From NCBI GenBank assembly GCA_964543575.1, contig CAZIYV010000155.1, positions 1 through 6,965 on the forward strand: 6,965 nucleotides of DNA. The letters run 5' to 3'. The DNA comes from Pelotomaculum_B sp964543575 (GTDB taxonomy: Bacteria > Bacillota > Desulfotomaculia > Desulfotomaculales > Pelotomaculaceae). Below the pieces are notes generated by a model that was not told where the DNA came from, searched no databases, and saw nothing but the letters and a program-made list of their open reading frames with translations. The position numbers were made by a program, and so were the translations under genes. Numbering within the stretch: the stretch's first letter is position 1; each line of letters opens with the position of its first letter. Shown here in pieces: positions 1-6,609 of the stretch.

Positions 1-33
1 AGAGGAATGGGGAAACAGGCGGTAACGCGCCTT

Positions 34-51
34 GTTCGATTGAAATCGAAC
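34..51. repeat. 18-base palindrome upstream of addB
   Basis: GTTCGATT and AATCGAAC form a perfect 8-base inverted repeat around a GA centre. It lies about 180 bases before the addB start. It could be an operator-like site or the stem of a short hairpin in an upstream transcript. No T-run follows, so it is not a convincing rho-independent terminator. The symmetry is seen directly; the function is unknown. Confidence 0.4.
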
Positions 52-181
52 CTACATCGCTATTGTCATCCTCTGCTGGTGCCGCTCCTACGACATGAGT
101 GTCTAATAAGAAAATTGTTGTAATCTTCCTATTCTTGCTGATGATTATAGAGGAAAAGCTACCGGCTGGTAGAATTGTGAT

Positions 182-211
182 TTAGCAACATGATTTAACA
201 TTTGGCATAAT
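182..211 (+). promoter_or_regulatory. possible weak promoter for addB
   Basis: TTAGCA (182-187) and CATAAT (206-211) are separated by 18 bases and resemble sigma-A -35 and -10 boxes (4/6 and 5/6 matches). The start of transcription would fall only about a dozen bases before the addB ATG, leaving a very short leader that begins at the ribosome binding site. The surrounding 130 bases are AT-rich, so a chance match is possible. The real promoter could also lie further upstream. Confidence 0.25.
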
Positions 212-219
212 TATTTTTT

Positions 220-223
220 GGAG
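220..223 (+). promoter_or_regulatory. ribosome binding site of addB
   Basis: GGAG lies 7 bases before the ATG at 231. This supports 231 as the true start of the AddB reading frame. No comparable site precedes the ATG at 880, which opens the downstream half of the broken gene. Confidence 0.65.
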
Positions 224-230
224 TGATTAC

Positions 231-926
231 ATGAACCACCTTCTTTCATCACTTAAAGAAATCTGCGCAAGATATCCCTTGCGGGAAAAAGTATTGATTG
301 TGCCGGGATACGGGCAGTGGCGCGAGCTTTGCGAGGCGCTGGCCAGGAGCGGTGTGGGATGGGTGAACCTGCGCCCTGAAACCACAGCCGGCCTGGCGCA
401 TCAGGTCGCTGGCGGGGAACTGGCTGAAAAAGGAATCACTCTGCTGACCGGCCTGCTCACAACAGCCGTGGTTGAAGAAGTCTTTCATAACCTGGAGGAA
501 CAAAAAGCCCTGCGATACTTTGCCAGGGAAAACAGTTCCCACGGGCTGGTCCGGGCCATAGCTTCATCCATATATGAACTCAGAAACTGTGGTGTCACCG
601 GAAACTGCCTTTCCGCAGGCAGTTTTGTCAGCAAAGATAAATGGCAGGACATAATTGCTTTGTTGAAGGCCTATGAGAGGCGCCTTGCAGATTATAAGTA
701 TATGGACACCCCCGGCCTGCTGTCGCTTGCCTTAAGTCTCCTGTCTGCCAAAACAACCACCGCAGACACTGACGCTGTTTACCTCCTGCCTTCCTTCCTG
801 CGGCTAAGCCCGCTGGAATATGAATTAATCAAATCGCTTGCGCAAGACAGGCTGATCGTTTTAAATACAGACCCCGTTTATGGGTTGCCCGGGCCAGGCC
901 TGGAGCAGCAGTCCCCCCGCACCTGA
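231..926 (+). pseudogene. addB: AddB-like nuclease subunit, N-terminal fragment (frameshifted)
   Basis: This is the first 231 codons of an AddB-like subunit of the AddAB helicase-nuclease, cut short by a TGA at 924-926. The start is supported by GGAG 7 bases upstream. The segment (VLIVPGYGQWREL near residues 21-33, then ETTAGLAHQVAG) resembles the N-terminal helicase-like fold of AddB/RecC-type proteins. No Walker A motif (GxxxxGKT/S) is visible, unlike Bacillus AddB, so this fold would be structural and not an ATPase. The natural continuation lies in the next frame: dropping one C from the run at 913-918 joins ...LEQQSP to APENGIIPAS and gives one protein of about 1038 residues, close to the usual AddB size (1,000-1,170). 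Alone, the fragment has neither nuclease domain nor iron-sulfur cluster and is unlikely to work. The break may be a true mutation or a sequence error. Confidence 0.72.
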
Positions 927-3348
927 AAACGGAATTATTCCCGCCTCCGATGTGGAACGTCTGCCCTGGTTGGCTCAGGTTGACCAGTCCCCTTTGTCGG
1001 TGGGTGACGGCTCCCTGAGCTATTTCCAGGCCTACGGTCTGACGAATGAGGTCAGGGAAATTTTCAGGCGGGTTATGGCGGCAGGGACACCTTTGGACAG
1101 CGTAACGGCTGCCTGTACCAGCAGCGAGTACATCCCCGTTTTTTATACCCTGTCCAGGCGCCTGGGGCTGAATGTGCCATTCGGGGAAGGCATACCTGGT
1201 ACCCTGACCGGTCCGGCCAGGGTCCTGCAAGGCCTGGTTGAATGGGTCAGGAATGATTACTCCGCAAGTACGTTAAGAGCACTGCTGTTAAGCGGAGATA
1301 TGCGGCTGCACCGGGATAAGGGCAAAGACAAAACTCTGACACCGGCTGCGGCCGCCCGGATTCTGAGCATTTCCGGCATCGGCTGGGGTAGGGACCGTTA
1401 TATTCTGCTACAAAAAATGAGCGAAGCCCTTAAAGAAAAGGCTGCGCAAGAATTTGAAGAAGAGGATGGGAACGGCAGGCGCGAACGATACTTGCGCCAG
1501 AGTGCTCAAGCTGAGCAGCTTTACCATGCCGTTAACCCGCTCCTCTCCAACCTGCCGGTACCGGACAGCGAAGGTGAAATCAGTTTCAGGGAGCTCACCG
1601 CCGGCCTCTCCTACATTCTGTCTGAGATAACGCGTCCCGTGAGCGAAATTGACGCTGCCGCCCTGAAAGGATTAATCAACGACCTGGTGCAGGCCGGTCA
1701 GTTTGCCTCGTTTAACCTGGCAGTCGACGAAGCCCTGGAGCGGGTGGAAAACATCCTTGACGCTTTTCAGGTGGGGGCGTCCGGCCCCAGGCCCGGTCAC
1801 CTGCACCTTACCAGTTACAGAAATTTAATCTGGTCCGGCCGCCCCAACACCTATATAGCCGGCCTGGGCGCGGACACCTTCCCGGGCAGCGGACGCCAGG
1901 ACCCGGTCCTGCTGGACACAGAGCGCATACGGATCCATGCCGGACTGCCGCTGGGCGCGGACAGGCCGGGCGAGAACCAGTACCTGATGGCGCTGGCGCT
2001 GGCCTCCAGGAGGGGGCGGGTCACCTTGAGCTTTCCTTCCTTTGACGTGGTGGAGAACAGGTCTGTTTTCCCTTCGAACATACTGCTCCAGGCGTACCGC
2101 TTTTTGCAAAAGGACACCTCATTAGATTACACGGATTTTCTCAACTCCCTGGACAGGACGGCAGGGTACTGCCCGCACGAAGGAATGCCGGCCCTGGACG
2201 AAACCGAGTGGTGGGCCGGCAAAGTCCTGACAGGACCCGGGGTAATCAACGGTGATGATGCGGTAAGGGACTGCTGCCAGGGGATAGCTTTGGGCAGCTG
2301 CGCGCTGGAGGCCAGGCAAAGCCCCAGTCCGACTGAATACGACGGGATAATAGCCAGTGACGGCCAGTTTGACCCCCGCCAAAATATTGATCTGGTGATG
2401 TCCTGCAGCAGGATCGAGGACCTGGCGGGCTGCCCCTTTGCTTACTTTTTAAAACATGTCCTGCGTGTCCTGCCCCCGGATGAAGTGGGCTATGACCCGA
2501 ACCGCTGGCTGGACGCGCTGGAGCGGGGCTCACTGCTGCACGAGCTGTTTTGCAGGTTCATGAAAAAGCTGGTCACGGATAATGAAAGCCCCGTCTTGAC
2601 GGCGCACAGGTCCATGATGATGGAGATGGCTGATGAACTTATTGACGATTACAGCAAGCGGATTCCAATTCCCGGCGATCTTGTCTTTCAGCGGGAGAGA
2701 ATGGATATCCACCGCTGCTGTGAGGTATTCCTGGCCGCCGAAGGAGTCCAGGCGGTCAGCGCTCCCGTGCTGTTTGAAGTGCCTTTCGGTTTGGGCGGCG
2801 GGGCAGTGGCGGAATCCGGCGCGGGCCTGGCAGACCCGGTGAAGATTGATCTGGGCGGCGGTACGGGCTTTTTACTGCGGGGGAAGATTGACAGGGTCGA
2901 CAAGACGCGGGGAGGGGCCTACCAGGTGTGGGATTACAAGACCGGAGGCACTTACGGTTTTGCGGACCACAGGCACTTTTGCGGCGGCCGCCAGGTCCAG
3001 CACGCCCTGTACGCCATTGCCGCCGAGCGTATAATAAAGGAACTTTCGCCAAAGGCGTCGCCCCGGGTGGATATCTCCGGGTACTATTTCCCCACAGAGC
3101 GGGGCGAGGGTCTGAAGATAGCCCGCCCCCAGGCCGGCCGCGAGAGGTTATCAGAACTGCTGAACCACCTCTTTGACCTCCTGGCGCAAGGCATATTTGT
3201 CGCCGCCGACCACGGGGAAAAATGCGGCATCTGTGACTACCCGGCTGTGTGCGGCGGGGACAGAGCTGTGGCCAGGGCCAAAAAGCTGGCTGCGCCCGGC
3301 GGCAGTGCCTGCCTGGAACCCTGGAGGAGGCTGAAGGAATATGAGTAA
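880..3348 (+). pseudogene. addB: AddB-like PD-(D/E)XK nuclease, main C-terminal part (frameshifted)
   Basis: This is the larger part of the AddB-like gene, in the frame one base shifted from the start at 231. Real homology probably begins near 919, and the ATG at 880 has no ribosome binding site. In restored numbering, residues 530-590 (RNLIWSGRPNTYIAGLG, then FPGSGRQDPVLLD) match the second helicase-like region of AddB proteins. The C-terminus is a RecB-family nuclease: His770 in GSLLHELF, Asp887 in GKIDRVD, Asp901 and Lys903 in VWDYKTG, and Gln923 in VQHALYA. Four cysteines fit the AddB 4Fe-4S cluster that staples the nuclease domain: Cys734 in AGCPFAYFLKH, then Cys998, Cys1001 and Cys1007 (C-x2-C-x5-C). 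All catalytic and cluster residues are present, so only the frameshift speaks against function. AddB normally cuts the 5'-ended strand and recognises Chi. Its end overlaps addA by 8 bases, as in a translationally coupled operon. Confidence 0.8.
3323..3330 (+). promoter_or_regulatory. ribosome binding site of addA
   Basis: GGAGGAGG lies inside the end of addB, 10 bases before the addA ATG at 3341. An AAGGA at 3334-3338 is too close to serve well. The site, plus the 8-base overlap of the two frames, points to coupled translation of addB and addA. Confidence 0.6.
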
Positions 3349-5737
3349 TCCCACATTTAAAGACAGCGCATCACGCCGGGCTATTGTGGAGGATCTGGAC
3401 ACCTGCCTGCTGGTGGAGGCGGGGGCCGGCTCCGGGAAAACGCACAGCCTGGTTGAGCGTATGGTGGCGCTGGTCAAAGAGAATAAATGCTCCGTTGGCA
3501 GAATGGCTGCCGTGACCTTCACCAGGAAGGCCGCCGCTGAGCTGAAGGGCAGGTTCCAGCTGGCTCTGGAGAAGTCTTTAGCGCGGGAAACCAGCCGGGA
3601 CAAAAAGGAGAGGCTGAGCCGGGCCTTAAACGAACTGGATCGCTGCTTTTTGGGCACCATCCACTCCTTCTGCGCCGCCCTCCTGAGAGAGCGACCGGTG
3701 GAAGCCGGGTTAGACCCGGACTTTGTGGAAATAGAGGAACTGGAGGACGCCCTGCTGCGCGAGCGGGCCTGGGAAGAATATTTAACCCTGGTGCAGGTGG
3801 AGAACCCGCAGGCGCTGGAAGACTTGATGGAAATCGATGTCAGCACCCAGGACCTGAAAGATTTTTACAAAGTTCTGTCCACTTACCCTGAGGTGGAAGT
3901 GGAGAGAGAGGATTCCCCCGTTCCGGACCTCAGGCCGGTGCGGCAGGAATTGAGAGTTCACAGGCACTCGCAGTGGGAAATAGCTTTTATCGACGCCGGC
4001 CGGATAGCCCGCTATATCCGCTGGGCGGTAGACGGCGGGATCTGCCTGGACAGGACCGCTGAAGAGATCGAGGCCGGTTTGACTGAAAGGCCCCGGCCGG
4101 CCGACTTTATGATCCTGCTGCGCTACAAATCAAATATGGACCTTTACGCCAGGGCTCTAGAGGAGCAGGGCATCCCTTTTCAAATAGCCGGCGGCGGTGG
4201 GTTTTCCTGGTCTGCAGAAATAGCCGAACTGCTGAAAGTCCTGAAAGCCCTTTTAGACCCAGACGACTCCGTGCGGTTGGTCGCCGTGCTCAGGGGAGGC
4301 CTTTTCGGATTGAGCGACAACCAGATGTGGCTTTTCAAACAGGCCGGCGGGCATTTTAGCTTTTATGCCGTAGTCCCCGACAGCCTGGATCAAAAGGACC
4401 GGGAAACTTTCGAGTGGGCCTTTGGCAGGTTGAGGGCCTTCCGGAAGTGGGCGCAGGAGCTGCCGGCCAGCGCCGCCCTGGAGAATATCGTGCGGGAACT
4501 GGGCCTTATTCCTTACGCTCTCACTGGGGAGCTTGGCCGCAGCCGCGCCGGGTACCTGGTACAGTGCCTGGAGTTACTCGCCGTCGCTGAGCGTGAGGGG
4601 GCTACCTCATTTGCTTCGCTGGTTGAATCCCTTGCGTTTCTGATGGAAACAGGGGTGGAGGAAGAAATCAACATCGCACCCTGGGAAAATGATGCCGTCA
4701 GACTGATGAACCTGCACAAGGCCAAAGGGCTGGAGGCGCCGGTGGTGTTCCTGGCCAACCCCGGCAAAGATGTTACCCGGGAGCCGTCTGTCCATATCAA
4801 TAGAACTGGTGGTGTCCCGCGCGGTTACTATGTTATTGAGAAGAAAAAAGGATTTACCGGTGAAATCCTCGGCCAGCCTTTAAACTGGGCTGAACATGCG
4901 GCTAAAGAGCAGCAGTACCTCGACGCCGAGGAAATCCGCCTTCTTTACGTGGCAGCCACCAGGGCCAAAAACCTACTGGTGATAAGCGTCTACCCGGACA
5001 AACCGGAAGCCAGCCCCTGGCAGCTCTTTGACGGGCATTTTGCAGGAGTTCCCGGGCTGGAGGAGGTTAAGGTTAGCCCAGTTGCAGCGAATGTAACCGG
5101 TGATACAATCACTGCTCAAGACCTGGCCGAGGCAAGGGACGGCTTTCTTGGTCCCGGAAGTTCGATTAATATGCCCAGCTACGCTGTCGCCTCAGTTACC
5201 ACACTGGCAAAAGAAAGCGGGGATGCGCCGGAAAGGAAAGGCACGGGACGCGGGCAGTCCTGGGGCAGGGTGGTCCACAGGGTGCTGGAGGCCTGTATAA
5301 AGAAAGTGCCCGCCAAGCTGGAGCTGTTTATAGAGAATGTCATTGCGGAGGAAGGTAGAGTCCCGGAGGAAAAAGAGCAGGTATTAAGCCTGGTGAATGA
5401 AATCATGAAGTCTATCATTTGGCAAAGGATGCTGCAGAGCAAAAAGCGGTTTGTGGAAGTGCCTTTTTCAGTGAAGGTTGAAGACGGGGAATATGGCCTG
5501 TCAGAAGAAGCGGTTATCTCTGGCGTTATTGACCTGGTTTTTCTTGAGGATGATGGGTGGGTGATCGTGGACTACAAGACTGATACGGTAGGGAACGAAG
5601 AAGGACTTGCTAGCCTGATTAAATATTACACACCGCAGGTCGAAATGTACCGGAAGTTCTGGGGGGAGATGGCTAAGGAAAAAGTGTGCGAGGCGGGGTT
5701 GTATTTTACGCATGTGAACAGGTGGGTTGGGGTTTGA
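3341..5737 (+). CDS. addA: AddA-like UvrD-family helicase-nuclease with internal deletion
   Basis: AddA is the motor and nuclease subunit of the AddAB double-strand-break resection enzyme. Present here are motif I/Walker A (AGAGSGKT, residues 27-34), motif Ia (VTFTRKAAAEL, 58-68), motif Ic (LGTIHSF, 104-110), the conserved PADFMILLRYKSNM segment (253-266), motif V (RLMNLHKAKGLE, 454-465) and motif VI (LLYVAATRAK, 534-543). A PD-(D/E)XK nuclease follows, with His646, Asp731 (GVIDLVF), Asp744 and Lys746 (VDYKTD) and Gln766. Motif II (DEFQDT, Walker B), motif III (QSIYRFR) and motif IV are absent. The text passes from the 1B-like region (DLRPVRQELR, ending about residue 205) to FIDAGRIARYIRWAVDGG within about 10 residues. 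The protein is 798 residues against the usual 1,100-1,250, so about 300-350 residues are missing, in frame. Loss of Walker B should abolish ATPase and helicase activity, while the nuclease looks intact. It may be a decaying gene or an assembly error. Confidence 0.85.
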   Translation: MSNPTFKDSASRRAIVEDLDTCLLVEAGAGSGKTHSLVERMVALVKENKCSVGRMAAVTFTRKAAAELKGRFQLALEKSLARETSRDKKERLSRALNELDRCFLGTIHSFCAALLRERPVEAGLDPDFVEIEELEDALLRERAWEEYLTLVQVENPQALEDLMEIDVSTQDLKDFYKVLSTYPEVEVEREDSPVPDLRPVRQELRVHRHSQWEIAFIDAGRIARYIRWAVDGGICLDRTAEEIEAGLTERPRPADFMILLRYKSNMDLYARALEEQGIPFQIAGGGGFSWSAEIAELLKVLKALLDPDDSVRLVAVLRGGLFGLSDNQMWLFKQAGGHFSFYAVVPDSLDQKDRETFEWAFGRLRAFRKWAQELPASAALENIVRELGLIPYALTGELGRSRAGYLVQCLELLAVAEREGATSFASLVESLAFLMETGVEEEINIAPWENDAVRLMNLHKAKGLEAPVVFLANPGKDVTREPSVHINRTGGVPRGYYVIEKKKGFTGEILGQPLNWAEHAAKEQQYLDAEEIRLLYVAATRAKNLLVISVYPDKPEASPWQLFDGHFAGVPGLEEVKVSPVAANVTGDTITAQDLAEARDGFLGPGSSINMPSYAVASVTTLAKESGDAPERKGTGRGQSWGRVVHRVLEACIKKVPAKLELFIENVIAEEGRVPEEKEQVLSLVNEIMKSIIWQRMLQSKKRFVEVPFSVKVEDGEYGLSEEAVISGVIDLVFLEDDGWVIVDYKTDTVGNEEGLASLIKYYTPQVEMYRKFWGEMAKEKVCEAGLYFTHVNRWVGV

Positions 5738-5766
5738 CTTATATAAAATGTTTGTTGGAGGCTCTT

Positions 5767-5823
5767 ATGAATCAGGAAGTAATACAAAGTTTTTCATTAG
5801 CGGGACTCCTGCCACTTTTGTGA
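5767..5823 (+). CDS. possible 18-residue small ORF after addA
   Basis: ATG at 5767 is preceded 6 bases upstream by GGAG (5757-5760, in TTGTTGGAGG) and opens an 18-codon frame, MNQEVIQSFSLAGLLPLL, ending in TGA. The good ribosome binding site is the main argument for it. The product has a hydrophobic C-terminal half and matches nothing I recognise. It could be a real small peptide, a leader peptide, or the surviving start of a gene removed when the neighbouring module arrived. A frame this short can easily occur by chance. Confidence 0.3.
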   Translation: MNQEVIQSFSLAGLLPLL

Positions 5824-5826
5824 CAG
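5809..5826 (+). other. imperfect hairpin over the small ORF's stop codon
   Basis: CTGCCAC (5809-5815) and GTGACAG (5820-5826) pair with one C-A mismatch around a TTTT loop. The 3' arm contains the TGA of the small ORF. No T-run follows, so intrinsic termination is unlikely. Confidence 0.3.
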
Positions 5827-5843
5827 AGGTTATTGTAATGCAC

Positions 5844-5872
5844 TTGAAATATCGTTTAATATTTGGTAATAT
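5844..5872 (+). promoter_or_regulatory. candidate sigma-A promoter of mntA-hepT
   Basis: TTGAAA (5844-5849, 5/6 match to TTGACA) and TAATAT (5867-5872, 4/6 match to TATAAT) are 17 bases apart, the ideal spacing. Transcription would start near 5879, leaving a leader of about 24 bases that carries the mntA ribosome binding site. It would let the toxin-antitoxin pair be expressed independently of addBA. Confidence 0.5.
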
Positions 5873-5889
5873 TAGTTAAATCCTGGTTT

Positions 5890-5895
5890 GGGGAG
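5890..5895 (+). promoter_or_regulatory. ribosome binding site deciding the mntA start
   Basis: GGGGAG lies 7 bases before the ATG at 5903. It overlaps the codons that would follow an in-frame TTG at 5888, so the shorter 96-residue protein starting at 5903 is preferred. Confidence 0.65.
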
Positions 5896-5902
5896 AACTT
5901 AC

Positions 5903-6193
5903 ATGCTGACCATCAAAGCAATTAAGGCCAAAGCGATCCCAATATTGAAAAATTACGGTGTAAGCCGTGCTTATTTATTTGGTTCATTTGCCCGTGGTGA
6001 ACAAAACCAGAATAGTGATATTGATTTCCTTGTAGAATATAATTCGGATGCGGAGCGCACACTGTTCAAGGCTGTAGAATTGAAATGCGAACTAGAAGAT
6101 ACCCTGCAAAGGAAAGTTGATGTATTAACAGAGGCTGCTATTTCACCTTACATCAGACCCTATGTTCTTAAGGACAGGAAGGTGATTATGTGA
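5903..6193 (+). CDS. mntA: MntA-type minimal nucleotidyltransferase antitoxin
   Basis: This 96-residue protein has the minimal nucleotidyltransferase fold. The signature GSFARGEQNQNSDIDFLV (residues 27-44) gives the Gly-Ser motif and the paired metal-binding Asp39 and Asp41. Asp73 in KVDVL is the likely third carboxylate. In characterised MntA-HepT systems the MntA enzyme transfers AMP groups from ATP to a tyrosine of the HepT toxin and so inactivates it. The immediate partner here is a HepT-like protein carrying that tyrosine, which supports the same role. ATG at 5903 is chosen over the in-frame TTG at 5888 because GGGGAG sits 7 bases before it and the family usually begins just before the first helix. 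Its end overlaps hepT by 4 bases. The DNA is clearly more AT-rich than addAB, suggesting separate acquisition. The antitoxin role is inferred from family and context. Confidence 0.88.
   Translation: MLTIKAIKAKAIPILKNYGVSRAYLFGSFARGEQNQNSDIDFLVEYNSDAERTLFKAVELKCELEDTLQRKVDVLTEAAISPYIRPYVLKDRKVIM
6176..6182 (+). promoter_or_regulatory. ribosome binding site of hepT
   Basis: AGGAAGG (followed by TGATT) lies inside the end of mntA, 7 bases before the GTG at 6190. It supports this non-ATG start for the toxin gene. Confidence 0.6.
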
Positions 6194-6531
6194 GAAATGA
6201 TTTAGCCTATATTCGACACATCTTAGAAAGTATCGAAATTATCGAGGGTCATATATTAGGCGTAACAAAGGAAAACTTTTTTGGTTCCCTTTTGATACAG
6301 GACGCTGTTATTCGGCGTTTTGAAATTATTGGAGAGGCAACCAAAAATATCTCGAAGTATATCAGGGAGCGGTATCCAGAAGTGCCCTGGCGGTCGATGA
6401 CTGGCATGCGAGATAACTTAATTCATGAATACTTTGGTGTTGATCTTAACGAAGTTTGGAACACTATCTTTACAAATTTACCGAGTCTGAAGATAAAACT
6501 TAAAGACATTATTCAGAATGAATATATGTAG
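6190..6531 (+). CDS. hepT: HepT-like HEPN ribonuclease toxin (DUF86)
   Basis: This is a 113-residue, helix-rich HEPN-domain protein of the HepT/DUF86 family. The catalytic R-x4-H-x-Y motif is intact: Arg74, His79 and Tyr81 in RDNLIHEYFGVD. Other family hallmarks are IRRFEIIGEATKNIS (residues 41-55) and the PEVPWRSMTGMRD stretch just before the active site. Studied HepT proteins are metal-independent RNases that cut RNA and arrest growth. Tyr81 is the expected site of AMP addition by MntA. Translation begins at GTG in the overlap ATGTGA, with AGGAAGG 7 bases upstream, so toxin synthesis is coupled to antitoxin synthesis. The length is normal for short DUF86 members and nothing looks broken. 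The family call is firm; that it is a toxin in this host is inferred from the pairing and intact active site. Confidence 0.9.
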   Translation: MRNDLAYIRHILESIEIIEGHILGVTKENFFGSLLIQDAVIRRFEIIGEATKNISKYIRERYPEVPWRSMTGMRDNLIHEYFGVDLNEVWNTIFTNLPSLKIKLKDIIQNEYM

Positions 6532-6609
6532 ACTAGAAGAGGTAAGGCATACGCTGTGTGATGGTATCATATGTGGAACCACTGTTCAAGCTATGACTGT
6601 GCACGCATT

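Larger units (their letters stand above)
5738..5902. other. intergenic region between addA and mntA
   Basis: This AT-rich spacer holds a short ORF with its own ribosome binding site, an imperfect hairpin over that ORF's stop codon, and a candidate promoter for the toxin-antitoxin pair. No clear rho-independent terminator for the addBA operon is visible: the hairpin is not followed by a T-run. Read-through into mntA is therefore possible. Confidence 0.6.

Noticed and set aside
99..185. 28-codon hydrophobic peptide starting at GTG 99
   Set aside because: It has no ribosome binding site, a non-ATG start and AT-rich context. Kept only as part of a low-interest observation.
880..918. ATG at 880 as the true start of a separate nuclease gene
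   Set aside because: There is no ribosome binding site. The first dozen residues only mirror the other frame, and the upstream frame supplies the matching AddB N-terminus.
829..1230. 133-codon minus-strand frame over the addB frameshift
   Set aside because: It is antisense to homologous AddB coding sequence on both sides of the shift, with no family resemblance and no convincing ribosome binding site.
3151..3846. 231-codon open frame on the minus strand across the addB-addA junction
   Set aside because: It is antisense to two well-supported genes, rich in Ser/Arg as expected for a shadow of GC-rich coding DNA, and shows no recognisable motif.
5888..5902. TTG at 5888 as the mntA start
   Set aside because: The ribosome binding site GGGGAG (5890-5895) lies inside the proposed extra codons and fits the ATG at 5903.
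6567..6590. small inverted repeats (TGGT...ACCA, GTGG-AA-CCAC) after hepT
   Set aside because: The stems are only four bases with either a two-base loop or wide spacing, and no T-run follows, so no terminator is claimed.
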